Notes under the pieces: model-generated
What the model was told of the DNA's origin: nothing
Database searches by the model: none
Seen by the model: the letters and a program-made list of their open reading frames with translations, nothing else
In this document: in pieces, positions 11,872 through 24,500 of the stretch
Position numbering within the stretch: position 1 is the first letter of the stretch
Layout of the letters: each line of letters opens with the position of its first letter
Made by a program: the position numbers and the translations under genes
NCBI RefSeq assembly: GCF_048128805.1
Contig: NC_136005.1
Coordinates: forward strand, 8,031,504 to 8,095,503
Direction: 5' to 3'
Length of the DNA stretch: 64,000 nt
Origin: Centroberyx gerrardi
Taxonomy: Eukaryota > Chordata > Actinopteri > Beryciformes > Berycidae

Positions 11872-13008
11872 GTGTCATCCAGTGCTTAATTTGTAAATGA
11901 TGAGGTCCTGGAACACCAAGGGGTCGGTGTTCCCGCGGGTCGGTGTGGAGGGAAAAGGTTCCAGAACATATCAAGACAATTGTGCATTGGAGGCACGGTG
12001 GTGCTCAGTACAGCCGTATAGCTTACTGTAGACCTAACAGCATAAACATTACTAAATGACCGACTATATGACCTTAGAGCTCCGACTACAGGGGACCTAT
12101 AACAATATTTGATTATTGCATAGGCTACATAATGCTCATTTTTACAAACCTGCCCTTCAAGCAGTAGACTAAAGATATAACTGCACTGTGCACAACATAA
12201 AAATGCCCACATAGGCTATTATGAGATATCCTAATCATACATAAAGGAAACTGCAATGGCTTCAACCATTTACCAGAGAAATTCTGGTTTGAGTAGTTAC
12301 GCATCAATATTCAATACAAATACTTTCATAGGATATCGATTTTGAATGTAGGAAACAATGTCAGCGAATAATGCAATAAAACATGTCGTGGTGCAGCTAG
12401 AAGTCGGCCTAAATGCGACACTCAGCTGGACCGCGCTGGTTTTGAAATACCCACAGTGATGTGGCTTACAGCCCTTCACGTCAACCAGTTCTCATGTTAT
12501 TACCAATTATTTCTGGACACTCAACATAACATGCGCAATTGCCCGCATATTTAACTGTGGGACTTACAGGTCTGCACTCTGTTTCGCAGTCATCTATGCA
12601 AATATGAATTTTGATTGTCCCAGCAGAGACCTAATAGATTACAGAATATGCTAACACGTTTACAAACAAAAATTAAACTTTTAGCCATGACGCTGTCTGA
12701 AGTTTACCATAACACACTCTGCAGAGCAGCTCACTCATGTGTGAAGTGATTACTATGCACTTGTTGTTACTTTCTAATAGGGTAATCACCTGTCTTCATA
12801 TGGAAATGAGACAGTTAGGTTTTTGGAAGGGAGGGGAAAGTAAAGAAGAGTCAACTATTGGGAGTATTACATGGCAGACAAAAAAAAAAACAACGTTTCA
12901 TGCCACCAGGTGCCAGGTCCACGTAAATAGGTACCGGAATGCAGGTAGTCCAAAACCCAGAGGTGCCGGATCCTGTTCCGGCAGGATCCGGCACAAATTG
13001 GTGTCATC
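11872..13008. mobile_element. Non-autonomous hAT-type DNA transposon
   Basis: An 8-bp direct repeat, gtgtcatc, occurs at 11872-11879 and 13001-13008. Between them is a 1121-bp element that starts CAGTGCTTAATTTGT. Its right end, read inverted, starts CAATTTGTGCCGGATCCTG. The ends share ATTTGT and a GG(A)TCCTG..GGAAC block, so they form imperfect terminal inverted repeats; the right end appears to lack about 7 bp. An 8-bp target duplication and a CAGTG end are hallmarks of the hAT superfamily. No transposase frame is visible inside, so it must have moved with enzyme supplied elsewhere. Confidence 0.75.
12963..12994. repeat. Perfect 13-bp hairpin in the hAT subterminal region
   Basis: gtgccggatcctg at 12963-12975 is matched exactly by its reverse complement at 12982-12994 around a 6-bp loop. 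It is GC-rich in AT-rich surroundings and sits 6 bp inside the right end of the hAT element. Subterminal palindromes in hAT elements often serve as transposase sites; that role is inferred here. Confidence 0.85.
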
Positions 13009-13101
13009 CTATATGCAGATGTAGCACAGATATTGAAATTAAACATTTATTATCATTCTTTTCAAGATGTTTTTTTTCCACAAAAATAAAACTTCATCAA
13101 T

Positions 13102-14533
13102 GCAACATCACAATTTTTTTTTTTTAATACTTTATTTTTATTGCTTTTCCATTACAAAAAGAACACATACACATAGAGAGAAAAACAAAAAAAGAGAAAA
13201 GAAAAGGTCTGGGTTGCACCTTCTCCACAAGGCTTACTTATTCCTGTGACATATTCAGTGGTTCATTCTCTTGTCATGTAAATATTGTCCATTTCTCCCA
13301 TTTCTCTTGACATCGGTCCTCTTGAACTCTTATCCTATGAGTTAACTGTTCCATATCATATATTTCATTCACAATTTTCAGCCATCCATCTTGTGTTGAC
13401 GGTTCTGCCGTGTACCATCTCTTCGTAATGGCCTTTTTACAAGCTGCCAACAAGACTTTCAACAAATATCTGTCTTCTCTTAACACAATATCTCCTGTCA
13501 TATTACCAAAGTACAGTACCATACATGACCTAGGTATATCGTAGCCCAGAATTTTGATAATATCCATATGAACATTTTCCCAAAACTGTACAATTTTAGG
13601 ACAAAGCCAAAATACATGGGAATGGTCTACATTTATTGCCCCACATCGTCTCCAACATGGTTGTGCTATAGACATGCATTTGCTCTTAATTTTGGGTGTA
13701 ATAAAGAATCTAATTACATTCTTCCAGCAGTGTTCTCTCCAAGTACGTGAGGATGTTGTAGACTGTTGTGTTCTCCAAATATGCAACCATTCATCTTCTG
13801 CAATATTCACACCTAATTCTTTTTCCCATTTCAACTTTACATATAATGTTGTGTTTCCTCTTCTCTCCATTAGGTGCTGATATAATGTAGATATTATTCT
13901 ATATTTCTTTGAATTGTAAACTCCAATTATGGTTCTAATTATTCCATTTTTATCTAAATTTACATTGTGCTTTATTTCTCTGTCATAAAAGTCCCTTAAT
14001 TGCAAATATCTGAAGTGGTCCTGGTTGTTTAATGTATATTGTTGTTTCAGCTCCTGAAAACTCATAACATTCCCATCTTTTATTACTGTGCATAATGCTG
14101 TTATACCACTTGGAATCCATTGTTTGAACCTCTGGTCAAGAGTGCCCGGGATAAAATGTCTGTCATAGGCTATCCATCGAAGTAGTCTGAGTTCTTTCTC
14201 TAATCTATATTTTTGTACTAAATTAAACCACAATTCGAATGTAAATCGAGTAACAGCATCTACCTGTTCAAGTAAATCCTTTGCTACATCTCCGTCTCCA
14301 ATGAGGCTTTGATTTTCCCTTCCTTGTACATATCTCTCTAGATTTTTCCATTTTGCTTCATAGTCCTTAGCACACCAATAAATCACTGGTCTAATTTGTG
14401 CTGCATGGAAATATTCCCTAAGATTTGGCAACGCCATACCCCCTTTATGTTTCCCAATCTGTAATGTTTCAAATTTGACTCTTGGCCTTTGACCATTCCA
14501 TATAAACCTTGAAATAGCAACATCACAATTTTT
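13102..14533 (-). mobile_element. 5'-truncated L1-type LINE with intact ORF2 C-terminus
   Basis: A 17-bp direct repeat, gcaacatcacaattttt, lies at 13102-13118 and 14517-14533. The element reads on the minus strand. It enters mid-ORF2 at its right edge (FIWNGQRPRVKF...), continues with no stop through MALPNLREYFHAAQIRP to a stop at 13274, and has a 3' UTR of about 150 bp ending in poly-A (poly-T on the plus strand at 13114-13125). The ORF2 C-terminal zinc-knuckle-like block is present (CWRRCGAINVDHSHVFWLC). About 410 codons without a break, together with a perfect target duplication, mark a young insertion. It is dead on arrival because the endonuclease and most of the reverse transcriptase are missing. 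Confidence 0.88.
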
Positions 14534-15449
14534 ATCTTATTCTCAATCCCAAATCTTATATTATCTCAGCCTACAGTACACCGCCAGTGTCTATTTTCCC
14601 AACATCTCAGTGAATGAAAAAACTCACACCTATTCCCTGTAATCTTGAGCAGTTCAGTCACATATCTCTATAATGTCATCAAGACAGCCTGAAACTGCTC
14701 CATTCATAATGAATGGAAATTTTTCTGGAGATATGTAGGTGCATTTTCTTGGATATATAACGATGAAATGAAACAAGACCCATTTGGATATGGAGTCCAC
14801 AATGTCAGTTTCCCATCTATCCATCTTGTCTTGGTTCTCTGGTCTAGTTTTGGGACAGGATTGTTCATGTACTGCAGTATTGCCTGAGCAGTCTGGGGCC
14901 ATAGAAAAAATGCAATATGACAAATCCCCAATTTAAAACAATCCAATCTGAATTAAACATATTTTGGAATTAATCTTTTGGATTCAGTCATAACTGAGAA
15001 CCAGTGGGATACAAGACATAACCCTCTGGCAGCCATACTTAAGTTCCTCAGCTCGTTGCAGCAACAGCTTACTTGGCCGTCTCAACAGATATGGATAATG
15101 TCTGTGCTGTTTTTGACTGAGAATTGCTAACAAAGCCAAAACCAACCAACTGCCCGTTTAGGTTAACTGAGCTGACTCTTCTCAATCTACATACAACCTG
15201 AGCAAACTATCTTTTTCAGACCTCTCTTTTTTATGGTGTATATTATTTACCCGTTATTTGTGCACAGCCATTTCTCCAATGGACCTCCATAATGGCGTCA
15301 AAATATATTCAAAACTCATGCCTAGTTCTCAAATATTGTCATTCCTTGCAGAGTTTTAAAATATTCTCCATATTGTAATATCTGAGAATCTTAAGGTTAA
15401 CAAGACATTTAACTCATCAAACTGGTTTGATGTTTATGAATTATATAAC
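14534..15449. other. Gene-free stretch between two LINE copies
   Basis: I see no gene here. All frames are interrupted. Part may be the decayed upstream portion of the plus-strand LINE that becomes readable near 15450, but I cannot align it by eye. Confidence 0.5.
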
Positions 15450-16766
15450 ATACATGCTACCTCTGGATTTCCCTCCTCCTCTTCTTGCTAGATTTAACAG
15501 AGCCATAAACAGCTTCCTATGGACGGGCAAGAAGCCTTCTTTCAATAAAAAGAAATGATATGCATCAGTGGAGGAGGGTGGTCTAGGATGTCCAAGAATA
15601 GATTGGTACCATTATGCCTTCTCACTTAGTCAGTTATCTAAATCAAATCTACCGGAGACTCGTGCTCCTGCTTGGGTAGCGATGGAGAAAGAGCTGGTGG
15701 ATCCCTTCTCGATTCAAGCTTTCCTTACCCAGACAGGAGGGGATATACCTTGTAGAAACCCGGTGCTGGCATTTTCTAGAGACAGCTGGAGAAGAGCCCA
15801 TCGGATCTGTAACATGAATCCCTATTATACCAAAGGGTCGTCAATATGGTATAATAAGTCGTTGAAAATTAATAAAAAATCTATCATGTGGGAAAATTGG
15901 GTGAGAGCAGGAATATTGCTAATAGAAGACCTGTTTGATGGGAAACACTTACTCTCCTTTGAACAGCTGGTGTCTAAATATAATATACCCAGGAGAGATT
16001 TTTGGAAGTTTATTCAAATAAGGAGTTGTATTATAACAGCAGATAGAAAGAGAAACCTTGCCCCTGTTACTTGCATTCAGGATTTATGGCGATCAAGTTG
16101 GAAGCTTAGAGGGGGGACATCCAGGTTTTATAACATGCTTAGAAAACATCAATCCCCAAACTATGAGGGTGTCAAGCTCACATGGGAAAAAGATCTTGGA
16201 ACACCTATTCGCAAGGAAGCCTGGAAGAAAGCAGTACAGTCATGGTACTCCATAGCCCGAGACATGCAGACACGTCTAATTTCATTCAAAATAATGAATA
16301 GGAATTACTGGACTCCAGCAAAAATGTCTAGGTTGGGGCTTAGGGAGGGCAATAGCTGTTGGAGATGCAACAAAGAAAGGGGTACGTTGGCCCACATGTT
16401 ATATGAATGTGAAATGGTACATGACTTCTGGACAGCTATTGTTCAATGTATCAATAATATACTGAAAACAGAGTTCATTGAGGGTCCAGCATTATGCATA
16501 TTGGGTATCCTGCCATTAGAGGCCAACCTATCCCCACAAGTGTGTTCCTGGGTGAAATTAGCCCTCATAATGGGAAGTAGGATAGTAAAGCAAGGCATTG
16601 GAAATCGAAAGAGAAAATCAGTTTCAAAGAATGGAGAGATGAACTGGCTAGGATAGCTTCTTTTGAGCAGCTTATCCATAGAGTTAATAATAGTTTAAAT
16701 GTTTTCAGGAAGATCTGGGGTCCCTATTTGGAAATGATAGGTAGAGATGATTATCATGACAATTGA
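15450..16766 (+). mobile_element. Decayed L1-type LINE, ORF2 C-terminal part
   Basis: On the plus strand, MLPLDFPPP followed by LLARFNRAINSFLWTGKKP is broken by a stop near 15557. It resumes as EEGGLGCPRIDWYHYAF through 16653 (362 aa), with the C-terminal motif CWRCNKERGTLAHMLYEC. A frameshift near 16600 moves the last block (ARIASFEQLIHRVNNS to the TGA at 16764-16766) into another frame. The stop and the frameshift show an older, inactive copy. Its sequence differs from the minus-strand LINE at 13.1-14.5 kb, so this is a different family or lineage. I see no clear target duplication. Confidence 0.85.
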
Positions 16767-17436
16767 TATTCATATACCCCTAGGGCTGGACGATAATTCA
16801 ATATTGTCGTTTGTCGTCTTTCGGTGGAATCATACCGTGATCCCTATATAGCAAAATTCTCCTTTTGCTTGCCCACCCCAGTATATTTTTAAATATTTTT
16901 ACTGTCTGGCTTAGTTTTGAATATGTACAGATCTTAATTTAAGGAAGACAATTATCAGTGGCCTATCATATGTTGTCCAATACATGAGAGACTTTTCCTA
17001 ATGGATTGGTGACTGGGGAGAGAGGAACGACTGAGGAGGACCATCAGTAGTATTTGCTGGTATAATGTGCCAGTGGAAATAATTTACTGTTAACAAGCCT
17101 GCATACAAGACCTGCTTTGAGACATTTGGGTAGCAGAAGTATGCCACTATTAGAAGTCTTTTTCTTTTTAAAAAAAAAATTCTGACATTTGTAGATGTCA
17201 TAGAAAGTCGGAAAAAAAACATAGCTTATGGTTTACTATAGGTTGAAAGTATAAAAAAGGCAAACTAACTGGTGTAGGACCAGAGATATAAACTGGCTAA
17301 ATTAAACACAGGAAGTTTATCTGCTTCTTTATGAGGGACGCTGGTTTATATATTTAAAAAAAAAATATCATGGATCCATAGTAAAAACTTTATGTTCTCT
17401 TAGTATTGTTACAATTTTGCTGAATTACTTTTTTTA

Positions 17437-17460
17437 AACCCACAATCAATTTTGTGGGTT
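17437..17460. repeat. 9-bp perfect hairpin
   Basis: aacccacaa at 17437-17445 is the reverse complement of ttgtgggtt at 17452-17460, with a 6-bp loop. It is small enough to be chance, and no gene end or U-tract is attached. Confidence 0.6.
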
Positions 17461-17566
17461 ACAGGCTGTTATGAATAAAGCCTTTCTTTCTGGGCCTAAT
17501 GGTCACTTCCATTTCACATCTGAAACACGGTCAAGAACAAACATGCTGAAATGTCATGTCAACTAT

Positions 17567-17579
17567 GGTCACACCGACC
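17567..17579. promoter_or_regulatory. Imperfect oestrogen response element upstream of vitellogenin copy 2
   Basis: GGTCA CAC CGACC differs from the consensus GGTCAnnnTGACC at one base. It lies about 960 bp before the ATG of copy 2 and is followed at once by atataaata. Vitellogenin genes are driven by oestrogen receptor through such sites. Function is inferred. A single 9-of-10 match can arise by chance, but the position upstream of an oestrogen-regulated gene raises its weight. Confidence 0.5.
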
Positions 17580-18494
17580 ATATAAATAGAGATAAAGTGA
17601 GCAAACAGCCATAGTCATTGTGCCCTGTTATTTGAACTTTGAAACTCCATTTCAACAATATGATGGAGAGATGCCACATACTTCCACGGGCTCTAAATAT
17701 GGCTTACAAAAATTATATTATAGCATTATAATAAATATAGCGGAGCAAAAACAACCAAGCAAACACCTACAGTACATTTCCCATGGGTATAAAGTATGAT
17801 GGATATGAACTAAACCAAAATTAATTTCTGTTGAGACCTTGTAAGTCCAATTTTGGCATGTTTTTATTTCTTTTTTTGCTTTAATTAAAGATTTATGTCT
17901 TATGACCTTGGCGCCCATGAAAACCATACAACACTCTTTGTTACAAGTCAAAAATGAACGATAGCGAGTTTGAAAAAAAAGAAAAGTTTGTTATTCATTC
18001 CTGAAAAGTTGATTGTTTTGGAGAAACAATTGGTTGTTTGACACACTGTTTTGTTTTTCTTCTCTTATTTGTCAAATGATACATAATGCAATATTACATA
18101 CAGTATATGATAACAGTAATAACACCAGCCAGGAAAAAAAATGCCAGTGAAACTCTTTATCTTTTACTTTAACTAAGGTGAGGATTGGTGTAGGATAAGT
18201 ACAGGATTTTTTTATATATATATATGTTATTGTAAAATGAATTGTGAGACACACAGCAAACAATCCGACACAGACACTTAACACTGACTGATATTTGAGC
18301 AGAACAAGTCAGGTGGCCCTAACCTTCTATGCACGATTCACGCTCTCCCTGGCCCAAAACAACGTCAGCTTGTTCAAATCAGAAAGGTGCAACAGCAATC
18401 TATCCAATCAGCTTTCTCCATGGCATGCGCCAGGGTTGACTTGACATCATACCTTCATGATATGCTTGTAGGGCTTCGTCAGCAGAAAGTTCGC

Positions 18495-18501
18495 TTTAAA
18501 A
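18495..18501 (+). promoter_or_regulatory. TATA-like box of vitellogenin copy 2
   Basis: TTTAAAA in the context CGCTTTAAAAGG lies 47 bp before the ATG at 18542, matching the box and spacing of copy 1. The leader is therefore short. Confidence 0.7.
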
Positions 18502-18541
18502 GGTTTGTTTGAGACTGGAGATCACCACAACCACATCAGCC

Positions 18542-21500
18542 ATGAGAGCGGTTGTGCTCGCCCTGACTCTGGCCCTTGCGGGTGAGTATGATTTTCCCTA
18601 TTCATTAGACCAGATAATTATTTAAGTTATTAAAGTTATTTATTATTATTTTTAAGTTCTGATTATTATCTGTTATTTTAGATTTTATATATTTAATTGT
18701 TGCTGAAGATCTTGATGTTGGTTGTTGTTTATGATTGCGCCCCCAAGCAAACACCTTTTTTGGGAGTGTTTTTATGTATAATTGAAGAGTGAGTGAGAGT
18801 TTTTGATTTTTCTGGTTTGTTTTTTGTTTTCCATCATTTTCCTTTTTCTCTTTATATGTATTTTAGGATCAAGTTAAAGTTGTAATTTTATTAACTTTAT
18901 TATAACTTTATTCGATGCAGAGGGATCTCCCGTCTAACAACTTTATTACCAACTGAACTCCCAAGATGTCAATTTAGATTTAGGAGTTTTACCATTTATA
19001 TGCTGGACAATTAATTTCCTTGTCATTTTCTTTCAGCTGGTCAGTATCATAACTTTGGTAAGAGCAATAATATACAACCTTAAAGGATAGTTTCTGTTTT
19101 TGCAAGCAATATATGGGATAGTCACTAATAATTGGCACACAAACGTGCAAAAGTTAACCACTGCTAAAGCTAAATGAAAGGGAATTTCCTGGTAAAATGC
19201 AATATGTTTTATAATTTGTGTGGATATCATAAATTACTCTGAGTTCTGACTGAATTAAACTGTTCTCACAGCTCCCAATTTTGCTGCCAGTAAGACCTAT
19301 GTGTACAAGTACGAGGCACTGCTCATGGGCGGCCTGCCTGAGGAGGGGTTGGCAAGGACTGGCCTAAAAGTCAGCAGCAAAGTTCTCATCAGTGCCTTTT
19401 CCCGCAATACTTACCTGCTTAAGGTAAAGGTCAAACGTCGTGTTCCACCAACACTCAAACTTTCTACATGCAAATCGCCCTGCATTAAACATTATCATTT
19501 TTACACTATAGCTTGTGGAACCTGAGCTGTTTGAGTTCAGTGGTGTTTGGCCAAAGGATGCTTTCACCCCAGCAACCAAGCTCACTTCAGCCCTGGCTGC
19601 TCAGCTCACGATTCCCATCAAGTTTGAGTATGCTCACGGTATTGTGGGAAAGATGTTCGCCCCTGAGGGAGTCTCAACCATGGTGTTGAATATCTACAGA
19701 GGTATCCTGAACGTCCTTCAGTTGAACATCAAGAAGACACAGAATGTCTATGAGCTGCAGGAGGTTAGTCAAAACCCTTCAAAGATGATTACAAATCCAT
19801 ACCACAAAGTTGGAGCTCCCCAGTAAACTTCCTCCTCTGTTTCCAAGGCTGGGGCTCAGGGTGTGTGCAAGACTCTCTACGCCATCACTGAAGACGAAAG
19901 AGCTGAACGCATCCTTTTGACAAAGACCAGGGATCTGAACCACTGCCAAGAGAAGATCATTAAGGACATTGGCTTGGCGTACACCGAGAAATGTGTTAAG
20001 TGCCAGCAGGTAAATTCTAATTAATTTTGTGTCCTCAAAATAAACATGAATGTATATGTGCCACGTGATAAAGCAACTAACTATGTGGCTTATCTTCACA
20101 GGATACAAAGAACCTAAGGGGAGCTGCAGCATACAACTACATCTTGAAGCCAGTTTCTGATGGTGTTATAATCTTGGAGGCGGCTGTTGATGAGCTGATT
20201 CAGTTCTCACCATTCAATGAGATGAACGGTGCTGCTCAGATGGAGACAAAGTATGTTGATAGATACTGAATGTGAAACAATGGTAGTGTTTAGATTTTAT
20301 GAAGCCACAAATTAATTGTTTGCTCCATTACTTTTAAGACAATCCTTGGTCTTCCTTGAGATTCAAAAGGCCCCACTGGTACCCCTCGAGGCAGAGTATC
20401 TTCACCACGGATCCCTTAAGTACGAGTTTGCCACTGAGCTTCTTCAGACACCCATTCAGCTCATTAAGATCAACAATGCACAGGCTCAGGTATTGTTTCA
20501 GATTGCTTTAAACGTATAGATCAATAAAGTCATGCATGGAAATTTGTGAATCACTGCAATATTCAGCAACTTGGACTTAATTTCTTCTGTTCCTAGATTG
20601 TGGAGATTCTGAATCATCTGGTTGCCCACAATACGGAGAAGGTCCATGAAGATGCCCCTCTGAAGTTTTTGGAACTCATTCAGCTCCTTCGTGTGGCCCA
20701 CCTTCAAGATATTGAGATGATCTGGAATCAATACAAGACACGACCTGCCTTCAGGTGATTTTCAGTGTTTGAACATTTGACAAAGATGGAAAGAATTTAT
20801 AGAAGTTTACTTAACTCCCTTTTAATTTCTCAGACACTGGATCTTGGAAGCCATCCCTGCCATTGGAACTCCAGTTGCTCTGAGATTCATCAAAGAGAAG
20901 GTCCTGGAAGGTGATGCAACTTTTGCTGAACTAACACAGGCTTTGATGGCATCTATGCACATGGTGACAGCTGACCTGGAAGCCATCAAGCTTGTTGAGG
21001 TGGGTAAATCTGAAAGCCAGCATATTACTTGCCACTTATAAGATTAGAGATGGTATGAAACAATTCTGATTTTTGTACTGTTCTAGGCCCTGATACTCAA
21101 CCACAAAATAGCGGAAAGCCCCATTCTGCGTGAAATTGTCTTGCTTGGCTATGGCACCATGGTTGCCAAACACTGTGTTGAGAAGGTTACCTGCCCTGCT
21201 GAACTTATGAAGGTGAAATGATCTTGTTTTTTTACATATTGCTTCAAACACTTTTGCACATTTCTGGATTAGAAAAGACTTCTTGATGGCTAATTTCCCC
21301 CTACAGCCCATCCATGATCTTATGGTGGAGGCCCTTGCCAAGAGTGAGACTGAGGACATCATCCTGCTTCTGAAGGTTCTGGGTAACGCTGGCCATCCTA
21401 TCAGTCTTAAGCCTATCACAAAGGTCCTGCCCCTCTACGGCACCGCAGCTGCATCTCTGCCTGTGAGAGTCCATGCTGATGCCATCCTGGCCATGAGGAA

Positions 21501-24500
21501 CATCGCAAAGAAGGAGCCCAGAATGGTCTGTGAATTTTCGATACCAAAGGATATTATTATATATTGACAGAGGATTTCATATTAACTGTATTTTCTCCTG
21601 TAATTAGATCCAGGAAATGGCTGTTCAACTGTTCATGGACAAGGCTCTTCACCCAGAGCTCCGTATGCTTGCTTGCATTGTGCTGTTTGAGACGAGGCCT
21701 GCGATGGGTCTGGTGACTACTCTAGCTAACCTTCTGAAGACAGAGGAGAATCTGCAGGTGGCCAGCTTCACTTATTCTCACATGAAGTCCATGACCAGGA
21801 GCACTGCAGCTATCCACGCTTCCGTGTAAGCACACTCTCTGACCCCCACACATCATCAATCGAGTGTATCTCAGTGAACTGATTATTTACTTGTTATGTT
21901 TTCATTGCAGTGCTGCAGCTTGCAACGTTGCTGTCAAAATCCTGAGCCCCAAACTGGACAGACTGAGCTATCGTTTCAGCAAAGCCATCCACATGGATAT
22001 CTATAACAGTAAGACTAATATATGGAGTTCTTAAGTTCTTAAGTTTGATTTTTGCCATAGCGTCAACTAACTGTACCTCATTAACAACCTCATAAAGATC
22101 CCTTGATGCTCGGTGCTGCTGCCAGCACTTTCTACATCAATGATGCTGCTACCATTTTGCCCAGATCTGTTCTGGCTAAAACTAGTGCCTACGTTGCTGG
22201 GGCTGCTGCTGATGTTCTTGAGGTAAATAAAATAAGATCTAAGATATTCACAAATCAGTAATCAAAAAGTCCAATTCTTTTAACACCATTTTCAATTTTC
22301 TTAGGTTGGAGTAAGAACTGAGGGACTCCAGGAGGCTCTTTTGAAAAACCCTGCTGTTCTTGAGAATGTGGACAGAATCACCAAGATGAGGCGCGTCATC
22401 AAAGCTGTAAGCAATGAGACATCACTAAGTCACAAATACAGGGATAGGATAGATTTACTTGGAGGTAAAAAAAATACAATCAGTAATTCATGCAAATGCA
22501 GTGAAGAACAAAAGCACACGATGAAACACATTGTTATATGATATCTCCTCCTTCCACAGCTGTCTGAGTGGAGATCTTTGCCTACCAGCCAGCCTCTGGC
22601 CTCTGTATATATCAAACTGTTTGGACAAGAAATCGCCTTCGCCAACATTGACAAAGCTTTGATTACCCAGGCCATTGCGGTATGATTCAATTACAATCTC
22701 TCAACCTCAAAACCAAAAAAATGAATGGCCTATAACTGTTTTGTGCGGCATGATGATAACTTATTTCATTTCCCTGCAGCTTCTCACTGGGCCCTCTGCT
22801 CAAGCATATGGAAAAAGTGCTGTGAAGACTCTGCTATCTGGCATTTCTTTCCATTATGCTAAGCCTTTGTTGGCTGCTGAGGTACGACGCATCTTCCCTA
22901 CTGCTGCTGGTCTGCCCATGGAGCTCAGTCTTTACACTGCTGCTGTGGCTGCTGCAGCTGTTCAAGGTAAGGGATTACAAACTACGATACATCCACAATT
23001 TAGCTTGTTGCATGTCGCATTTAATTTAGTTCAGTTCAGTCCATTTAATCAGTGTGATCCACTGAGTGTTATTACTTTCCATGGATTTACTTGAAAGTAG
23101 CTGCACACTCCTAACTGATACAGCATAAACCTTTACCAACATTTTCATGGACAGGTCTTTAATAGGCTATAGCAATCGCGACGGAGGTGAAAATAATTAC
23201 CTCGGTAATTGGTCAGGTCGCCTAATTACATCTAAATCTAAATACAAGACCTAGAAAAACACATTCAGTGACACTAAACCCAAGCTAATCACAAATGCAG
23301 TAACATTTTAAAAGACAGAATAACCTCCATTCAAATACCATATACTGCATATCTATACAAACAGACTAAGTGTATACAATCTATAACAAATAAATCCCCA
23401 CAAAGAAAATACATAGTGATTTTTTTTTAATCAAAAAACACATTTAGACTGAGACATGGGATGATCACCCCTCGTCTGGGCACTGTAACTTTTTGCATAC
23501 CAATGTAACGTACAATGTGACTTACGATGCGATTGTCTCCAATAAGATTAGTAATAATGGGATATGGTACATTATAACATCTAATTGTGGCATTAAGTGG
23601 GTTAAAAACATTATGCTAATAAGTGACATATGCTTTTATTTTTATTTTGGTAGTCAAGGCCACCACCACACCAACTCTGCCAGAAACCTTCCATGTTGCT
23701 CACCTGCTGAAAACAGACATGAAGCTTGAGACTGAGATCAAACCAAGGTAGTTATGACTTCTGGCACTAAAGTTGTGCAAAACAACAAACACAAAATATA
23801 TCTACATATCATAAAATGTAATGTATACATTTCCTCTTCCTCTAGTCTTGCTCTGCATACATTTGCTGTGATGGGAGTAAATACTGCTCTACTCCAGACT
23901 GCTTTGATGGCAAGAGCTAAAGTCAACTCTATTCTGCCAGCCAAAATAGCAGCAAGGCTTGACATCACCGAAGGCAACTTCAAGATTGAGGCTCTGCCAG
24001 TTTCTGCACCTGAAAACCTTGCAGCTGTGCAGTAAGCTTAACATTTTTTCATCATAATGTACACTTCAAACGTTTACATTTATTCTGGTACTTCCAAAAT
24101 GTGTATACTTGTAAAACCTGCATTCTTAAGTCTTTATTCCTTCAACAGTTTTGAAACTCTTGCTGTGACAAGAAATATTGAGGATCTTGCTGCTGAAAAA
24201 ATCATTCCAATTATCCCAGCCAAAATCTTGGAACCCATCTCAAGGGAAAGGTTCACATCAAAGATTGCCTCCTCTATTGCTAGTAGTTGGGTGAGTTTTA
24301 AACATCGTCTTTTAATACAGTTACAGAAGTTTCTACATTCACCATATAATTAATCTCTTTTTTTCTTTTCTTAGTCAAAATCCTCTGAGATTATTTACTC
24401 TGATGAGGCAGCTGGCATCGAGCCCACTGTAAAGACCAAATTAGCTCACTTTGGGAAGAAGTATTGTGCTAAAGGTACTACCATCGGATTGAAGACTTGT

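Larger units (their letters stand above)
16767..18494. other. Intergenic and 5' flanking DNA of vitellogenin copy 2
   Basis: I see no gene here. A segment from about 16781 (gggctggacgataattcaat) looks like the start of a dispersed teleost repeat. The remainder is AT-rich with poly-A and poly-T runs. It includes the candidate oestrogen response element at 17567-17579 and a small hairpin at 17437-17460, both listed separately. Confidence 0.55.

Noticed and set aside
13274-14437. 387-aa minus-strand frame as a host gene
   Set aside because: It is the C-terminal part of L1 ORF2 inside an element with target-site duplications and a poly-A tail.
15568-16656. 362-aa plus-strand frame as a host gene
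   Set aside because: It is a decayed L1 ORF2 fragment. The protein continues across an upstream stop and a downstream frameshift.
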